Positions 37,608-47,302 are shown, counted from the stretch's first letter. The stretch is 64,000 nt of DNA from Pseudomonadota bacterium (GCA_021821045.1 JAKACW010000006.1:1-64000), one strand, 5' to 3'. Notes: a model not told the origin generated them from the letters alone. Translations and numbers: made by a program.

Positions 37608-40600
37608 CCCAGGATACCGCCAAATCCCTTGGCCTGATCGAACGGCTCATCGCCTGGTGCGCCCGCAACCCGCTACTGACGCTGCTCACCATCGCGGCGG
37701 CGACCTTCTGGGGCTACCGGGCACTGCTTGCCACGCCGCTGGACGCCATCCCCGATTTGTCCGACGTGCAGGTGATCATCTACACCGAGTGGCCGGGACG
37801 CAGTCCCGACCTGGTGGAGGACCAGATCACCTATCCCCTGTCCACCAGTTTTCTCGCGGCGCCCAAGGTGCGCGCGGTGCGCGGACAGAGCTACATGGGG
37901 CTGTCCTTCGTGAATGTGATCTTCGAGGACGGCACCGACATGTACTGGGCCCGCTCGCGGGCATTGGAGTATCTCAATGCCGCGCTGGACAAGTTACCCA
38001 AAGGCGTGCGTCCCACCCTCGGCCCGGATGCCACCGGCGTGGGCTGGGTGTTTCAGTACGCGTTGGTAGACAAGTCCGGCAAGCACGATCTGGCTGAGTT
38101 GCGCTCGTTGCAGGACTTCAAGCTGCGCTACTGGCTGGAGTCGGTGGAAGGCGTGGCGGAAGTGGCTTCGGTGGGCGGCTTCGTCAAGGAATACCAGATC
38201 CAGTTGGACCCCGACAGGCTGGCTGGCTACGGCATCCCGCTGAAGAAAGTCGCGGAGGCGGTGCGCCGCTCCAACGATGATGTGGGCGGGCGGGTGCTGG
38301 AGATCGCTGGCCACGAGCAGTTCATTCGCGGGCGCGGCTACATTAAAAGCATTAACGATATCGAAAACATCGCGGTCGGCATCGGAAAAAACGGTGTCCC
38401 CATCCTGCTGCGTGACGTGGCGCAGGTCTCGCTGGGGCCAGCCATGCGCCGCGGGCTGGCGGAGCTGGACGGCGAAGGCGAAACCGTCGGCGGCACGGTG
38501 GTGATGCGCTATGGCGAGGACGCCCTCGGTACCATCGAGCGGGTGAAACAGCGCCTGGCTGAGGCCCAGGCCGCCATGCCGGAAGGCGTGAAAATCGTCA
38601 CCGTGTATGACCGTTCGGAATTGATAGAGCGCGCCATCGACACTCTGAAACACACCCTCAGCGAAGAGATGATCGTGGTGTCGCTGGTGATCGCCGTGTT
38701 TCTGCTGCACTTTCGTTCGGCGCTCATCGCCATCCTTACCCTGCCGGTGGCCATCCTTTTGTCCTTCATCCCCATGTCCGGCCAGCACCTTACCGCCAAC
38801 ATCATGTCGCTGGGCGGCATCGCGGTGGCCATCGGCGCCATGGTGGACGCCTCCATCGTCATGATCGAGAACATCCACAAGCGCTTGGAGGAATGGGAAG
38901 AAAGCGGCAAACAGGCAAGCCGCAGCGCGGTCATCATCCAGGCCATGCAGGAGGTGGGACCGAGTATCTTTTTCTCGTTATTGATCATCACCGTCTCCTT
39001 CCTGCCGGTGTTCGCCCTGGAGGGCACCGAGGGCCGGTTGTTCAAGCCGCTGGCCTACACCAAGACCTACTCCATGGGCTTCGCCGCGCTGCTGGCCATC
39101 ACCTTCACCCCGGCGCTGGCGCTGCTGCTGGTGCGCGGTAAGATCCGCGGCGACAAGAGCCCGCTCAACCGCGCGTTGGTGGCCATCTACACGCCGGTGG
39201 TACGGCTTGCGGTGAAATGGCGCTGGCTGGTAGTGGGCGCCGCCATTGCCGCGCTGGTCGCCACCGTGCCCGTGTTCCAGCAACTGGGCAACGAGTTCAT
39301 GCCGCCCCTGAACGAGGGCAGCATCCTCTACATGCCCACGGCCACACCGGGCATGTCCGTCACTGAGGCGGGCAAGGTGCTGCACGCCATGGACAAGGAG
39401 TTGAAGGCCTTTCCCGAGGTGGAACGGGTATTCGGCAAGATGGGCCGCTCCACCAGCCCCACCGACCCGGCGCCCCTGTCCATGGCCGAGGTGGTGGTGA
39501 CCTTCAAGCCGAAAGAACAGTGGCGCGAGGGTGTGACCTGGGAAAGCCTCGTTGCCGAGATGGACCAGCAGTTGCGCTACCCCGGCATGCCCAACGTGTG
39601 GTGGATGCCGATCCAGACTCGCACCGAGATGCTGGCAACCGGGATACGTTCGACGCTCGGTATCAAGGTGTTTGGTGACGACCTGGCGACCGTGGAAGCG
39701 ACCGGCGTGCGCATCGAACAGGCGCTGCAAGGCGATGATCGTACTGCGCCTTTTACCCGCAGCGCGTTCGCCGAACGTATCGCCGGTGGTTACTTCCTGG
39801 ATTTCGATGTCGACCGGCAGAAGATCGCCCGCTATGGCCTCACCGTTGGCGATGTCGAGGACGTGATCATGGCGGCCATCGGCGGGACGGTGGTCTCCGA
39901 GACAGTGGAGGGGCGTGAACGCTATGGCATCAACCTGCGTTACGCCCGCGATTTCCGCGACGATCCGGAGTCGCTGAAGCGGGTGCTGGTGCCCACACCG
40001 AGTGGCGCGCAAATCCCCCTGGCGCAACTGGCGGAGCTGCACTTCCGCACCGGCCCGCCTATGCTGCGCAACGAAAACGGGCAACTGGTGGGCTATGTGT
40101 TCGTGGACGTGAACGACAAGATCGGCATCGCCGATTACGTGGCGGCCGCCAAACGGGTGGTGGCGGAAAAGGCCGCCGTACCCGCCGGCTACCGGCTCGA
40201 CTGGGCGGGGCAGTTTAAATATTTCGAGCGCGCCAAGGCCAAGCTCAAGATCGTCGTGCCGCTCACCCTGTTCATCGTCTTTTTCATGTTATTCCTCAAC
40301 CGCGGTTCGGTGCGCGAGGCGCTGATCATTCTGCTGGCCATTCCCTTCTCCCTCATCGGCGCCGTGTGGCTGTTGTGGTGGCTGGACTACAACCTGAGCG
40401 TCGCCGTGTGGGTGGGCATGATCGCGTTGGCGGGGCTGGATGCCGAGATGGGCGTACTCATGATGCTGTACCTGGGTATGGCTCTGCGCCGGCGCCAGGA
40501 CGAAGGCCGCCTGAACACGCGCCAGGATCTCATCGAGGTCATCACCGAAGGCGCGGGCCGCCGCATCCGGCCCATGCTCATGACCGGCATGGCGCTGTTG

Positions 40601-40786
40601 CTCGGGCTGGTGCCCATCCTGTGGAGCGACGGCACCGGCGCGGACGTCATGAAGCGCATCGCCGCGCCCATGGTGGGCGGCATCGCCTCGGCGCTCATCA
40701 CCGTGCTGGTGGTTTTCCCGGCGATTTTCGCGATCTGGAAGGGCCGCCATGTGCGCAGCGACAAGGAGGACGGCGTCATGACATAA
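37601..40786 (+). CDS. cusA: Heavy-metal efflux RND pump CusA-like
   Basis: DLSDVQVIIYTEWPGRSPDLVEDQITYPLSTSFLAAPKVRAVRGQSYMGLSFVNVIFEDGTDMYWARSR; 1061 aa. Confidence 0.95.
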   Translation: MVTQDTAKSLGLIERLIAWCARNPLLTLLTIAAATFWGYRALLATPLDAIPDLSDVQVIIYTEWPGRSPDLVEDQITYPLSTSFLAAPKVRAVRGQSYMGLSFVNVIFEDGTDMYWARSRALEYLNAALDKLPKGVRPTLGPDATGVGWVFQYALVDKSGKHDLAELRSLQDFKLRYWLESVEGVAEVASVGGFVKEYQIQLDPDRLAGYGIPLKKVAEAVRRSNDDVGGRVLEIAGHEQFIRGRGYIKSINDIENIAVGIGKNGVPILLRDVAQVSLGPAMRRGLAELDGEGETVGGTVVMRYGEDALGTIERVKQRLAEAQAAMPEGVKIVTVYDRSELIERAIDTLKHTLSEEMIVVSLVIAVFLLHFRSALIAILTLPVAILLSFIPMSGQHLTANIMSLGGIAVAIGAMVDASIVMIENIHKRLEEWEESGKQASRSAVIIQAMQEVGPSIFFSLLIITVSFLPVFALEGTEGRLFKPLAYTKTYSMGFAALLAITFTPALALLLVRGKIRGDKSPLNRALVAIYTPVVRLAVKWRWLVVGAAIAALVATVPVFQQLGNEFMPPLNEGSILYMPTATPGMSVTEAGKVLHAMDKELKAFPEVERVFGKMGRSTSPTDPAPLSMAEVVVTFKPKEQWREGVTWESLVAEMDQQLRYPGMPNVWWMPIQTRTEMLATGIRSTLGIKVFGDDLATVEATGVRIEQALQGDDRTAPFTRSAFAERIAGGYFLDFDVDRQKIARYGLTVGDVEDVIMAAIGGTVVSETVEGRERYGINLRYARDFRDDPESLKRVLVPTPSGAQIPLAQLAELHFRTGPPMLRNENGQLVGYVFVDVNDKIGIADYVAAAKRVVAEKAAVPAGYRLDWAGQFKYFERAKAKLKIVVPLTLFIVFFMLFLNRGSVREALIILLAIPFSLIGAVWLLWWLDYNLSVAVWVGMIALAGLDAEMGVLMMLYLGMALRRRQDEGRLNTRQDLIEVITEGAGRRIRPMLMTGMALLLGLVPILWSDGTGADVMKRIAAPMVGGIASALITVLVVFPAIFAIWKGRHVRSDKEDGVMT

Positions 40787-40847
40787 ACCATTCTCGTTCG
40801 TTATCGGCACCAAAAAACATCAACAGTCACTCATAAGGAGTCACATT

Positions 40848-41198
40848 ATGAAAAAGGCAATTCTCGTCACCACGTCTGTCGTCATTATGGGCATGGGCGC
40901 CGGCGGATCGCCGGCCAGCGCCATCGCCGCTACGTCGGATTCGCAACCTCGTATGATACTGGCCGCCGCCCAGAGCCACCACGGCGAGGGCGTCGTCACC
41001 GCCATCGACAAAAAGGGCAAACGCATCGAGTTCAAACACGGCCCCATCAAGTCCATCGGCTGGATGGGTATGCAGATGTACTTCAACGTCGACGACACGA
41101 CTCTGCTGGACGAGGTCAAGGTTGGAGACAAAGTGGATTTCGAATTCGTTCCGACCAACGATAAACGCTTCGTCGTCACCGATATCGAAGTCAAATAG
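40848..41198 (+). CDS. cusF: CusF-like periplasmic metallochaperone
   Basis: EFKHGPIKSIGWMGMQMYFNV: H...WxxMxM copper site. Confidence 0.88.
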   Translation: MKKAILVTTSVVIMGMGAGGSPASAIAATSDSQPRMILAAAQSHHGEGVVTAIDKKGKRIEFKHGPIKSIGWMGMQMYFNVDDTTLLDEVKVGDKVDFEFVPTNDKRFVVTDIEVK

Positions 41199-41257
41199 TA
41201 AATCGGCGGTGATGGAGCACGCCCGTGCTCCATCACAAGCCCCAGGAGACCAATGTT

Positions 41258-41695
41258 ATGAAGACTATTTTACTCGCGGGAGCCATGCTGCTTGCCCTAT
41301 CCGGTTGCGGCGAAAGCCAAGATGAAAAAGCCCAATCAAACGCTACTCGATGGTACACCCAACTCCAGGTGGATAAGGGTCGGGCAGTGTTTCGCCAGCA
41401 CTGTTCGGTCTGCCACGGAGAAAACGCCCAAGTCAATCCCGATTGGAAAAAGGCGCTGCCCGACGCGCAAGACCCGCCACCCGCCCTGAATGGAACGGCG
41501 CACGCCTGGCACCACCCACTGAAGATTTTGAAAAGAACCATCGACATGGGCGGCGCACCGGTCGGTGGCAAAATGCCATCGTTCAAAAATACGTTGAGCG
41601 AGGAAGAGAAAGAGGCGGCCATTGCGTACTTTCAGAGCTTCTGGAGCGAAAAGATATACGAGGCCTGGCTTGGGCGGGGCGGTTTAAAGCAGTGA
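41258..41695 (+). CDS. c-type cytochrome lipoprotein
   Basis: Lipobox LSGC, heme motif CSVCH, AHAWHHP motif. Confidence 0.8.
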   Translation: MKTILLAGAMLLALSGCGESQDEKAQSNATRWYTQLQVDKGRAVFRQHCSVCHGENAQVNPDWKKALPDAQDPPPALNGTAHAWHHPLKILKRTIDMGGAPVGGKMPSFKNTLSEEEKEAAIAYFQSFWSEKIYEAWLGRGGLKQ

Positions 41696-41726
41696 GCACA
41701 ACACACACATCAATAAGGAGAACATC

Positions 41727-42632
41727 ATGACGAAGACATTACGAAATAGTCGTGTGGTTTGCGCGACGTTTCTCATCATCGCATTTGCTTTTTCAACGAA
41801 GCCGTCGAATGCCGCACCCATCGAACTGTTTCATGTGCATGGCTTGAGTTATTCCGCCGATGGAAAAACGCTGTACGTCCCCGCACATTTTGGACTTGTG
41901 TTGTATCAAAGCGGTCAATGGCAAAATGCGCCGGGACCACAGCACGACTATATGGGTTTCTCTGCCACCCGCAAGGCACTCTATACCAGCGGCCACCCTG
42001 CCGCAGGATCGGCGATGGTCAATCCCTTCGGCTTGATGAAAAGCACCGATCAAGGCCGCACCTGGAAACAGTTGGGCATGACCGGGGAGGCGGACTTTCA
42101 CGTGCTTGCCACCAGCTATGACACGGGTGTCGTCTATGTCTACAGCATGGGACCCAACTCGCGCATGCCCGGCGCCGGTCTCTACTACACCAGCGACGAT
42201 GGTGCCACGTGGAAACCGGGCAAACGCCAAGGCGCCCCGGAACCGTTCGCCCTGGCGGTGCACCCCACGCAAGCACAACAGGTTGCCATTGGCGCAAAGG
42301 ATGGCCTGTTCCTCTCCAGGGACAGCGGCCAGACTTTCCAGCCGATTGGAACCAAGGCGGAAGTCTATGGCGTCTGGTTTGATTTGAATGGCAATGACAT
42401 CTGGTACGCGGGCATAAAGTTTTCGCCGTTTCTCGTCCGGCGGAACCTCAAGACGCAGCAGGAGCAATTCATCGCGTTGCCGTCGATGGGACGCGACGCC
42501 GTTGATTGCATCGCGCAAAATCCTGCACAGCAAGATGAATACGCCATCAGCACGTTCCAGCGTCATGTCTATATCACGCGTGATGCGGGCAAAACCTGGC
42601 GCCAGATCGCCAGTCAAGGTGTTACACAATGA
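41727..42632 (+). CDS. BNR/F510_1955-like beta-propeller protein, exported
   Basis: ELFHVHGLSYSADGKTLYVPAHFGLVLYQSGQW...STDQGRTWKQLG..SDDGATWKPG..TRDAGKTWRQIA. Confidence 0.8.
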   Translation: MTKTLRNSRVVCATFLIIAFAFSTKPSNAAPIELFHVHGLSYSADGKTLYVPAHFGLVLYQSGQWQNAPGPQHDYMGFSATRKALYTSGHPAAGSAMVNPFGLMKSTDQGRTWKQLGMTGEADFHVLATSYDTGVVYVYSMGPNSRMPGAGLYYTSDDGATWKPGKRQGAPEPFALAVHPTQAQQVAIGAKDGLFLSRDSGQTFQPIGTKAEVYGVWFDLNGNDIWYAGIKFSPFLVRRNLKTQQEQFIALPSMGRDAVDCIAQNPAQQDEYAISTFQRHVYITRDAGKTWRQIASQGVTQ

Positions 42633-42666
42633 TTCGGGTACTACGTTTCAGGCAAAGGAGGCACCC

Positions 42667-42924
42667 ATGATGGACATGATGAACGGTGGAAACGGCGGGT
42701 GGTGGATGGGCAGTTACATGTGGTTTTTCTCTATTTTGTTTTGGATTCTAGTCATCGCCGGTGTGGTGCTGGTGGTGCGCTGGATCGCGGACAGAGGTTC
42801 GCAGGCGTCCGCGCCGCCAACCGAATCCGCGCTTGAGATCCTGAAAAAGCGCTATGCCCGAGGTGAAATCGACCGCGAGACGTTTGAGCGCATGAAACGC
42901 GATATCGGAGGAGAAGGCCAATGA
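42667..42924 (+). CDS. SHOCT-domain small membrane protein
   Basis: SALEILKKRYARGEIDRETFERMKRDI. Confidence 0.85.
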   Translation: MMDMMNGGNGGWWMGSYMWFFSILFWILVIAGVVLVVRWIADRGSQASAPPTESALEILKKRYARGEIDRETFERMKRDIGGEGQ

Positions 42925-43541
42925 AGTCCAACCGTCAACTTATCCTCGGCATGGCGCTCATCGCCATCGGTCTGCTGGGAATGAACACCATACCCGGTAT
43001 ATCCATGGGCGGCATGATGGGCGGCCCTATGATGATGGACCGCGACGACATGAAAGCGATGATGAATCGCATGATGGCTGGGCAACTTCCGCCTGGCATC
43101 GACCCGCGGGACCTGCCCGATCCGAAGTCCGAAGGCGCTCGCCTGCTCAATCATTACTGTACTCAATGCCACAACCTGCCCGGACCCGGTATGCACACCG
43201 CACAAGAGTGGCCGTCCGTCGTCGGCCGTATGAACCAACGCATGCAGATGATGGGCGGCCACGGCATGATGGGTATGATGATGGATGGTATAGACGCGCC
43301 GAACAACAGCGAATTAAAAACGGTCGTTAAGTACCTGCAAGCCCACGCACAACAGCCCATCGATACGTCGCGTTACAGCGATCTCGATACACCAGCGGGC
43401 CAGGCTTTCCAAAACACCTGTTCGCGTTGCCACGCGCTGCCCGATCCACGGCAACATACCGCCGCCGAATGGCCGGCTGTCGTGGAACGCATGACACGCA
43501 ATATGCAAGCAATAGCCGAATCAAAAAGCCGATCCCGCTGA
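42921..43541 (+). CDS. Di-heme-type c cytochrome, Met-rich
   Basis: CTQCH and CSRCH; both followed by L(P)..P..HTA.EWP repeats. Confidence 0.75.
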   Translation: MKSNRQLILGMALIAIGLLGMNTIPGISMGGMMGGPMMMDRDDMKAMMNRMMAGQLPPGIDPRDLPDPKSEGARLLNHYCTQCHNLPGPGMHTAQEWPSVVGRMNQRMQMMGGHGMMGMMMDGIDAPNNSELKTVVKYLQAHAQQPIDTSRYSDLDTPAGQAFQNTCSRCHALPDPRQHTAAEWPAVVERMTRNMQAIAESKSRSR

Positions 43542-43551
43542 CAAGAACCAA

Positions 43552-43899
43552 GTGCAGCGTGGCCAATTGGTTTACAAACGTTTCTGTTCCTTATGTCATG
43601 GTGCGAATCTGGAAGGCCAGCCCAACTGGCGCAAGCGCAAACCAGACGGCAAATTGCCGGCGCCGCCGCATGATGAAACCGGCCACACCTGGCACCATCC
43701 CGACGATGTGTTGTTTGGCATCGTCAAGCAAGGCCTGGTGCCGCCCTAGGCACCGGAAAACTACAAGAGCGACATGCCTGCCTGGGGCGACACACTGAAG
43801 GATGATGACATCTGGGCAGTGCTGGCCTATATCAAAAGCCGCTGGCCGGAAGAAACTCGCAATATTCAAGCGGAAATCAACCGAGATTCTCAACGATGA
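43552..43899 (+). pseudogene. c-type cytochrome relic with in-frame TAG and no signal peptide
   Basis: QRGQLVYKRFCSLCHGANLEGQPNWRK...GLVPP*APENYKSDMPAWGDTL; close paralog of 56038..56508. Confidence 0.8.
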
Positions 43900-43933
43900 G
43901 ACCAACACGGGCGGGCTTTCGTATGTCCTTCCC

Positions 43934-43965
43934 TTGACCCTGAAGTGTTGTTCATGGTTTAGACT
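43934..43965 (+). promoter_or_regulatory. MerR-family operator/promoter (TTGACC-N19-TTAGAC with ACCctGAA-N6-TTCatGGT dyad)
   Basis: Dyad lies in a 19-bp spacer immediately upstream of the merR-like gene. Confidence 0.65.
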
Positions 43966-43988
43966 CAGTTTTTAGAGAGGCAAACGAA

Positions 43989-44390
43989 ATGTTGAATATC
44001 GGACAAATCGCCAAGCAGACAGGGGTAACGGTGGAAACCATACGGTTCTACGAAAAACAAGGTCTGATCGCAGCGCCGCAGCGCTCGGAAGCGGGTTACC
44101 GGCAATACCCTTCGGAAACGGTAAAACGGGTGCGCTTTATTCAACACGCCAAGGAGGTTGGTTTCACCCTGAAGGACATTGGTGAACTGCTGGCCCTACG
44201 TCGGGAACCGGGTAGCTCCTGTACTGACATCAAGCTATGCGCGACGCAGAAGATAGAAGACGTGGACAAAAAGATCCAGGAACTCAAACGCATCCGCGAA
44301 GCGCTGGCGCGCATGGTCATGAAGTGTAGCGGCCGGGGTCCCTTGAGTACTTGCGCGATTCTGGAAGAACTGGAATTTGATGAGGATTAG
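43989..44390 (+). CDS. merR: MerR-family regulator, Hg(II)-type Cys arrangement
   Basis: IGQIAKQTGVTVETIRFYEKQGLIAAPQRSEAGYRQY; Cys at SSC and MKCSGRGPLSTC. Confidence 0.8.
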   Translation: MLNIGQIAKQTGVTVETIRFYEKQGLIAAPQRSEAGYRQYPSETVKRVRFIQHAKEVGFTLKDIGELLALRREPGSSCTDIKLCATQKIEDVDKKIQELKRIREALARMVMKCSGRGPLSTCAILEELEFDED

Positions 44391-44395
44391 CAATA

Positions 44396-45136
44396 ATGAA
44401 GGTTGAATTAGTCTACGAAAAAACCTGCCCTAACATTGATGCTGCACGTACGCAACTGCTGAAGGCGTTTACAGAGTCCGGCATCATGCCGAGGTGGACC
44501 GAATGGGAAGTGAGTTCCCCCGATGCGCCGCAATATGTTCACGGTTACGGCTCTCCCACCATTTTGGTCGATGGGCAGGATGTCAGCGGCGGCGTTGCCG
44601 GCGGTGATGACTATTGCTGTCGTGTCTATTCTCATGATGAAGACAGCGGTAAAGGTATTCCATCATTGCGGGATATCGTCGCGGCATTAAAAACTTCAAC
44701 GCATACAGCTTCATTAACAAAACAAAGACCACGTTGGCGCTTGAACGCGGCGATGGTCCCCAGCGTGGGCGCCGCCTTCTTACCCAAACTCGCCTGTCCT
44801 GCTTGTTGGCCAGCCTATGCAGGTTTACTCAGTTCACTGGGATTCGGTTTCTTTAATTACACGCCCTATCTGTTTCCGCTTACCACACTCTTTCTGTTCA
44901 TCGCCGTGGCCGCCCTGGCCTATCGCGCTTCACAACGGCGTGGCTATCAGCCTTTCTTGCTGGGAATGCTGGCGGCGGCTGTGGTTCTGATCGGCAAGTT
45001 TCACTATGACAGCGACGTTGCCCTGTATGGGGGGATATCGCTGCTGGTATTGGCCTCGTTGTGGAACACGTGGCCAATACCGCAAGCAGGGACGAATGCA
45101 ACCTGTCCTGCCTGCGTTGCGGTTAACGAGAAGTAA
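44396..45136 (+). CDS. Thioredoxin-like/MerC-like membrane fusion protein (mercury/metal transport)
   Basis: N-terminal MKVELVYEKTCPNIDAAR...YGSPTILVDGQDV; C-terminal TM region with KLACPACWPAYAGLLSSLGFGF. Confidence 0.6.
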   Translation: MKVELVYEKTCPNIDAARTQLLKAFTESGIMPRWTEWEVSSPDAPQYVHGYGSPTILVDGQDVSGGVAGGDDYCCRVYSHDEDSGKGIPSLRDIVAALKTSTHTASLTKQRPRWRLNAAMVPSVGAAFLPKLACPACWPAYAGLLSSLGFGFFNYTPYLFPLTTLFLFIAVAALAYRASQRRGYQPFLLGMLAAAVVLIGKFHYDSDVALYGGISLLVLASLWNTWPIPQAGTNATCPACVAVNEK

Positions 45137-45168
45137 ATCATGCTTTCCAATAAACATAGGAGACTATT

Positions 45169-45438
45169 ATGAGCGCGAAACGTCAAATCGAAATCTTCAG
45201 CGCGGGTTGCCCGCTATGCCAGGACACCATCGATCTGGTCAACCGGCTGGCTTGCGCTTCCTGTGAAGTCAGTGTGCTGGATATGAACGATAAAACTGTG
45301 GCGTCCAGAGCTTCAGCGCTCGGCGTCCGATCCGTACCTGCGGTGGCGATCAATGGCAAACTGGCGAACTGTTGTACCGGTCGAGGTGTAGATGAAAATG
45401 TCTTGCACGCCGCCGGTATCGGTCAGCCGCTGGCATGA
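45169..45438 (+). CDS. Glutaredoxin/thioredoxin-like protein
   Basis: IEIFSAGCPLCQDTIDLV..GVRSVPAVAINGK. Confidence 0.75.
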   Translation: MSAKRQIEIFSAGCPLCQDTIDLVNRLACASCEVSVLDMNDKTVASRASALGVRSVPAVAINGKLANCCTGRGVDENVLHAAGIGQPLA

Positions 45439-45503
45439 TTACTAGCAGAACTGAAATGATCATGCCCGCAACACTGCGGGCATGAACTTTCGGGGAGGCG
45501 TTC

Positions 45504-46136
45504 GTGGCAGGATCGTGTTGTGAGAACAATTGTGCGGTAGAGGCCCTGCGTGCACGGCAGAAGAGCACATTAGTAAAGGTGCTCTGGATCAATGCCGTAA
45601 TGTTTCTGATCATTGCAGGTGCGGCTCTCTATGGCAAATCCACGGCATTGCTTTCTGACAGTCTGGATAATCTCGGAGATGCGTTGACATACGGCTTGAG
45701 CCTTTACGTTGTATCGCAGAGCATCCAGGCAAAGGCGCGTGTCGCCCTGTTTAAGGGTGGCCTGATTTTCTTGGGCGCATCCGTCGTTATCGGGCAGGTT
45801 GTCTGGAAATTGATTTATCCAGTGGTTCCATCGTATGAAGTCATGAGTGTATTCAGTCTGGCTGGCTTGGCCGCCAATGGCCTGTGCTTGTGGCTTCTGT
45901 GGCGACACCGCGCTGACGACATCAATATGAGCTCGGTCTTCGAGTGCTCTCGCAATGACATTGCTTCCAACCTATCGGTATTTCTTGCGGCCGGCGGTGT
46001 CTGGCTTTTCCAGTCCGGCTGGCCGGACGTTATCGTGGCATCTTTGTTGGCGGTATTGCTTCTCAAGTCGTCCGTCCGCGTGATTCGCGGGGCCTTGAAA
46101 GAAATTGGCGCGTTGTCGAACAAACCGGCGGCGTAA
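45504..46136 (+). CDS. CDF-family cation transporter
   Basis: NAVMFLIIAGAALYGKSTALLSDSLDNLGDALTYGLSLY; Cys-rich N-terminus. Confidence 0.8.
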   Translation: MAGSCCENNCAVEALRARQKSTLVKVLWINAVMFLIIAGAALYGKSTALLSDSLDNLGDALTYGLSLYVVSQSIQAKARVALFKGGLIFLGASVVIGQVVWKLIYPVVPSYEVMSVFSLAGLAANGLCLWLLWRHRADDINMSSVFECSRNDIASNLSVFLAAGGVWLFQSGWPDVIVASLLAVLLLKSSVRVIRGALKEIGALSNKPAA

Positions 46137-46189
46137 GATTCGTTCCGATCGCGAATACAGATTTCTGGGCCGGAACTGCATGGGAGCGC

Positions 46190-47080
46190 TCAACAGCAAG
46201 CCTTGCCGCATCGTGACGTTTCAAACTCCAGCGTCGAATGGCCGATGCCGAACTGCTTCTCCAGCTCGGCTTTTAGCGCCGTCTTTATCGCTTCCGTGTC
46301 GCTGAAGTCACCAATCACCACGTGCGCTTCCAAGGCGTTCTTGTGTTCATCGAGCTGCCAAAAGTGGACATGATGGACATTAACCACGCCGTCTACACTT
46401 TCCATTGTTCTGATCACGGCTTCGATGGAGATATTTTCCGGTGTACCTTGCATTAGGATATGAATCGTTTTGGGCAGCATGATCGCCGCCTGATACAACA
46501 CATAGCCGGCAATGAGCAGCGTCAGCGCGGTGTCTGTCCAGTACCAACCGTAAAGCAAGATCAAACTGCCCGCGACGATGACGCCGATCGAAGCGAGGGC
46601 ATCTGACACGTTGTGCACAAACGCCGCCCGAATATTCATGCTGTGTTTTGACATGGTGTAAGTGAGGATCGCGGTGATTACATCGACGACTAAGGCAATT
46701 GCCGCCACCATCACCACGGTCCAGCCTTCGATCATTTGAGGCTCGAACACGCGCCATACGGCCTCATAGATTAAATAAAGTCCGACGATCACCAGGGTAA
46801 CGAGATTGATCAAGGCGGCGATGACTTCCGCGCGCTTATAGCCGAAAGTTTTGAAACGGTCGGCAGGCTGGCGGCCGATCCTGCGGGCCATCCAGGCGAT
46901 CAACAGCGAGGCGGCATCGCTGAAGTTGTGCAGCGCATCAGCAATCAAAGCGAGGCTGCCAGAGACGATGCCGCCGATCACTTGCGCCACCGTCAACAAC
47001 ATATTGACGGCAATAGCGGCGACTAGCCGCCGATCGCCCATTGTTTCTATATCGTGATGCTGGTGGGGTTCATGTCCCAT
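46190..47080 (-). CDS. czcD: CzcD-like CDF efflux transporter
   Basis: LALIADALHNFSDAASLLIAW; HNVSDALASIGVIVAG; VHHVHFWQLDEHKNALEAHVVI. Confidence 0.93.
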   Translation of the reverse strand: MGHEPHQHHDIETMGDRRLVAAIAVNMLLTVAQVIGGIVSGSLALIADALHNFSDAASLLIAWMARRIGRQPADRFKTFGYKRAEVIAALINLVTLVIVGLYLIYEAVWRVFEPQMIEGWTVVMVAAIALVVDVITAILTYTMSKHSMNIRAAFVHNVSDALASIGVIVAGSLILLYGWYWTDTALTLLIAGYVLYQAAIMLPKTIHILMQGTPENISIEAVIRTMESVDGVVNVHHVHFWQLDEHKNALEAHVVIGDFSDTEAIKTALKAELEKQFGIGHSTLEFETSRCGKACC

Positions 47081-47302
47081 CGCAGTATCGTTAACTCCAA
47101 TTGTTCATGGTCATTTATGACGGTGTTGAGACACGCCCCACGACAAACTCCCTCTGTTTCGAGACCGGCCACCTCCGAGGCCTCCATCTGCCGATTGCCA
47201 TGCGTAGTCGGATCATGGCAACTGCGGGCGCAAAGCGATTTAGGCGGCGCGGTTCGCCTTAGTTTGACAGCGTACTTGGGCTCCGGGTATAATTTGGCCC
47301 AA

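Noticed and set aside
37994-38878. 294-aa minus-strand ORF inside cusA (and 368-aa ORF at 38978-40084)
   Set aside because: Antisense to a well-supported RND pump; repetitive HDDG/HGD composition typical of shadow ORFs.
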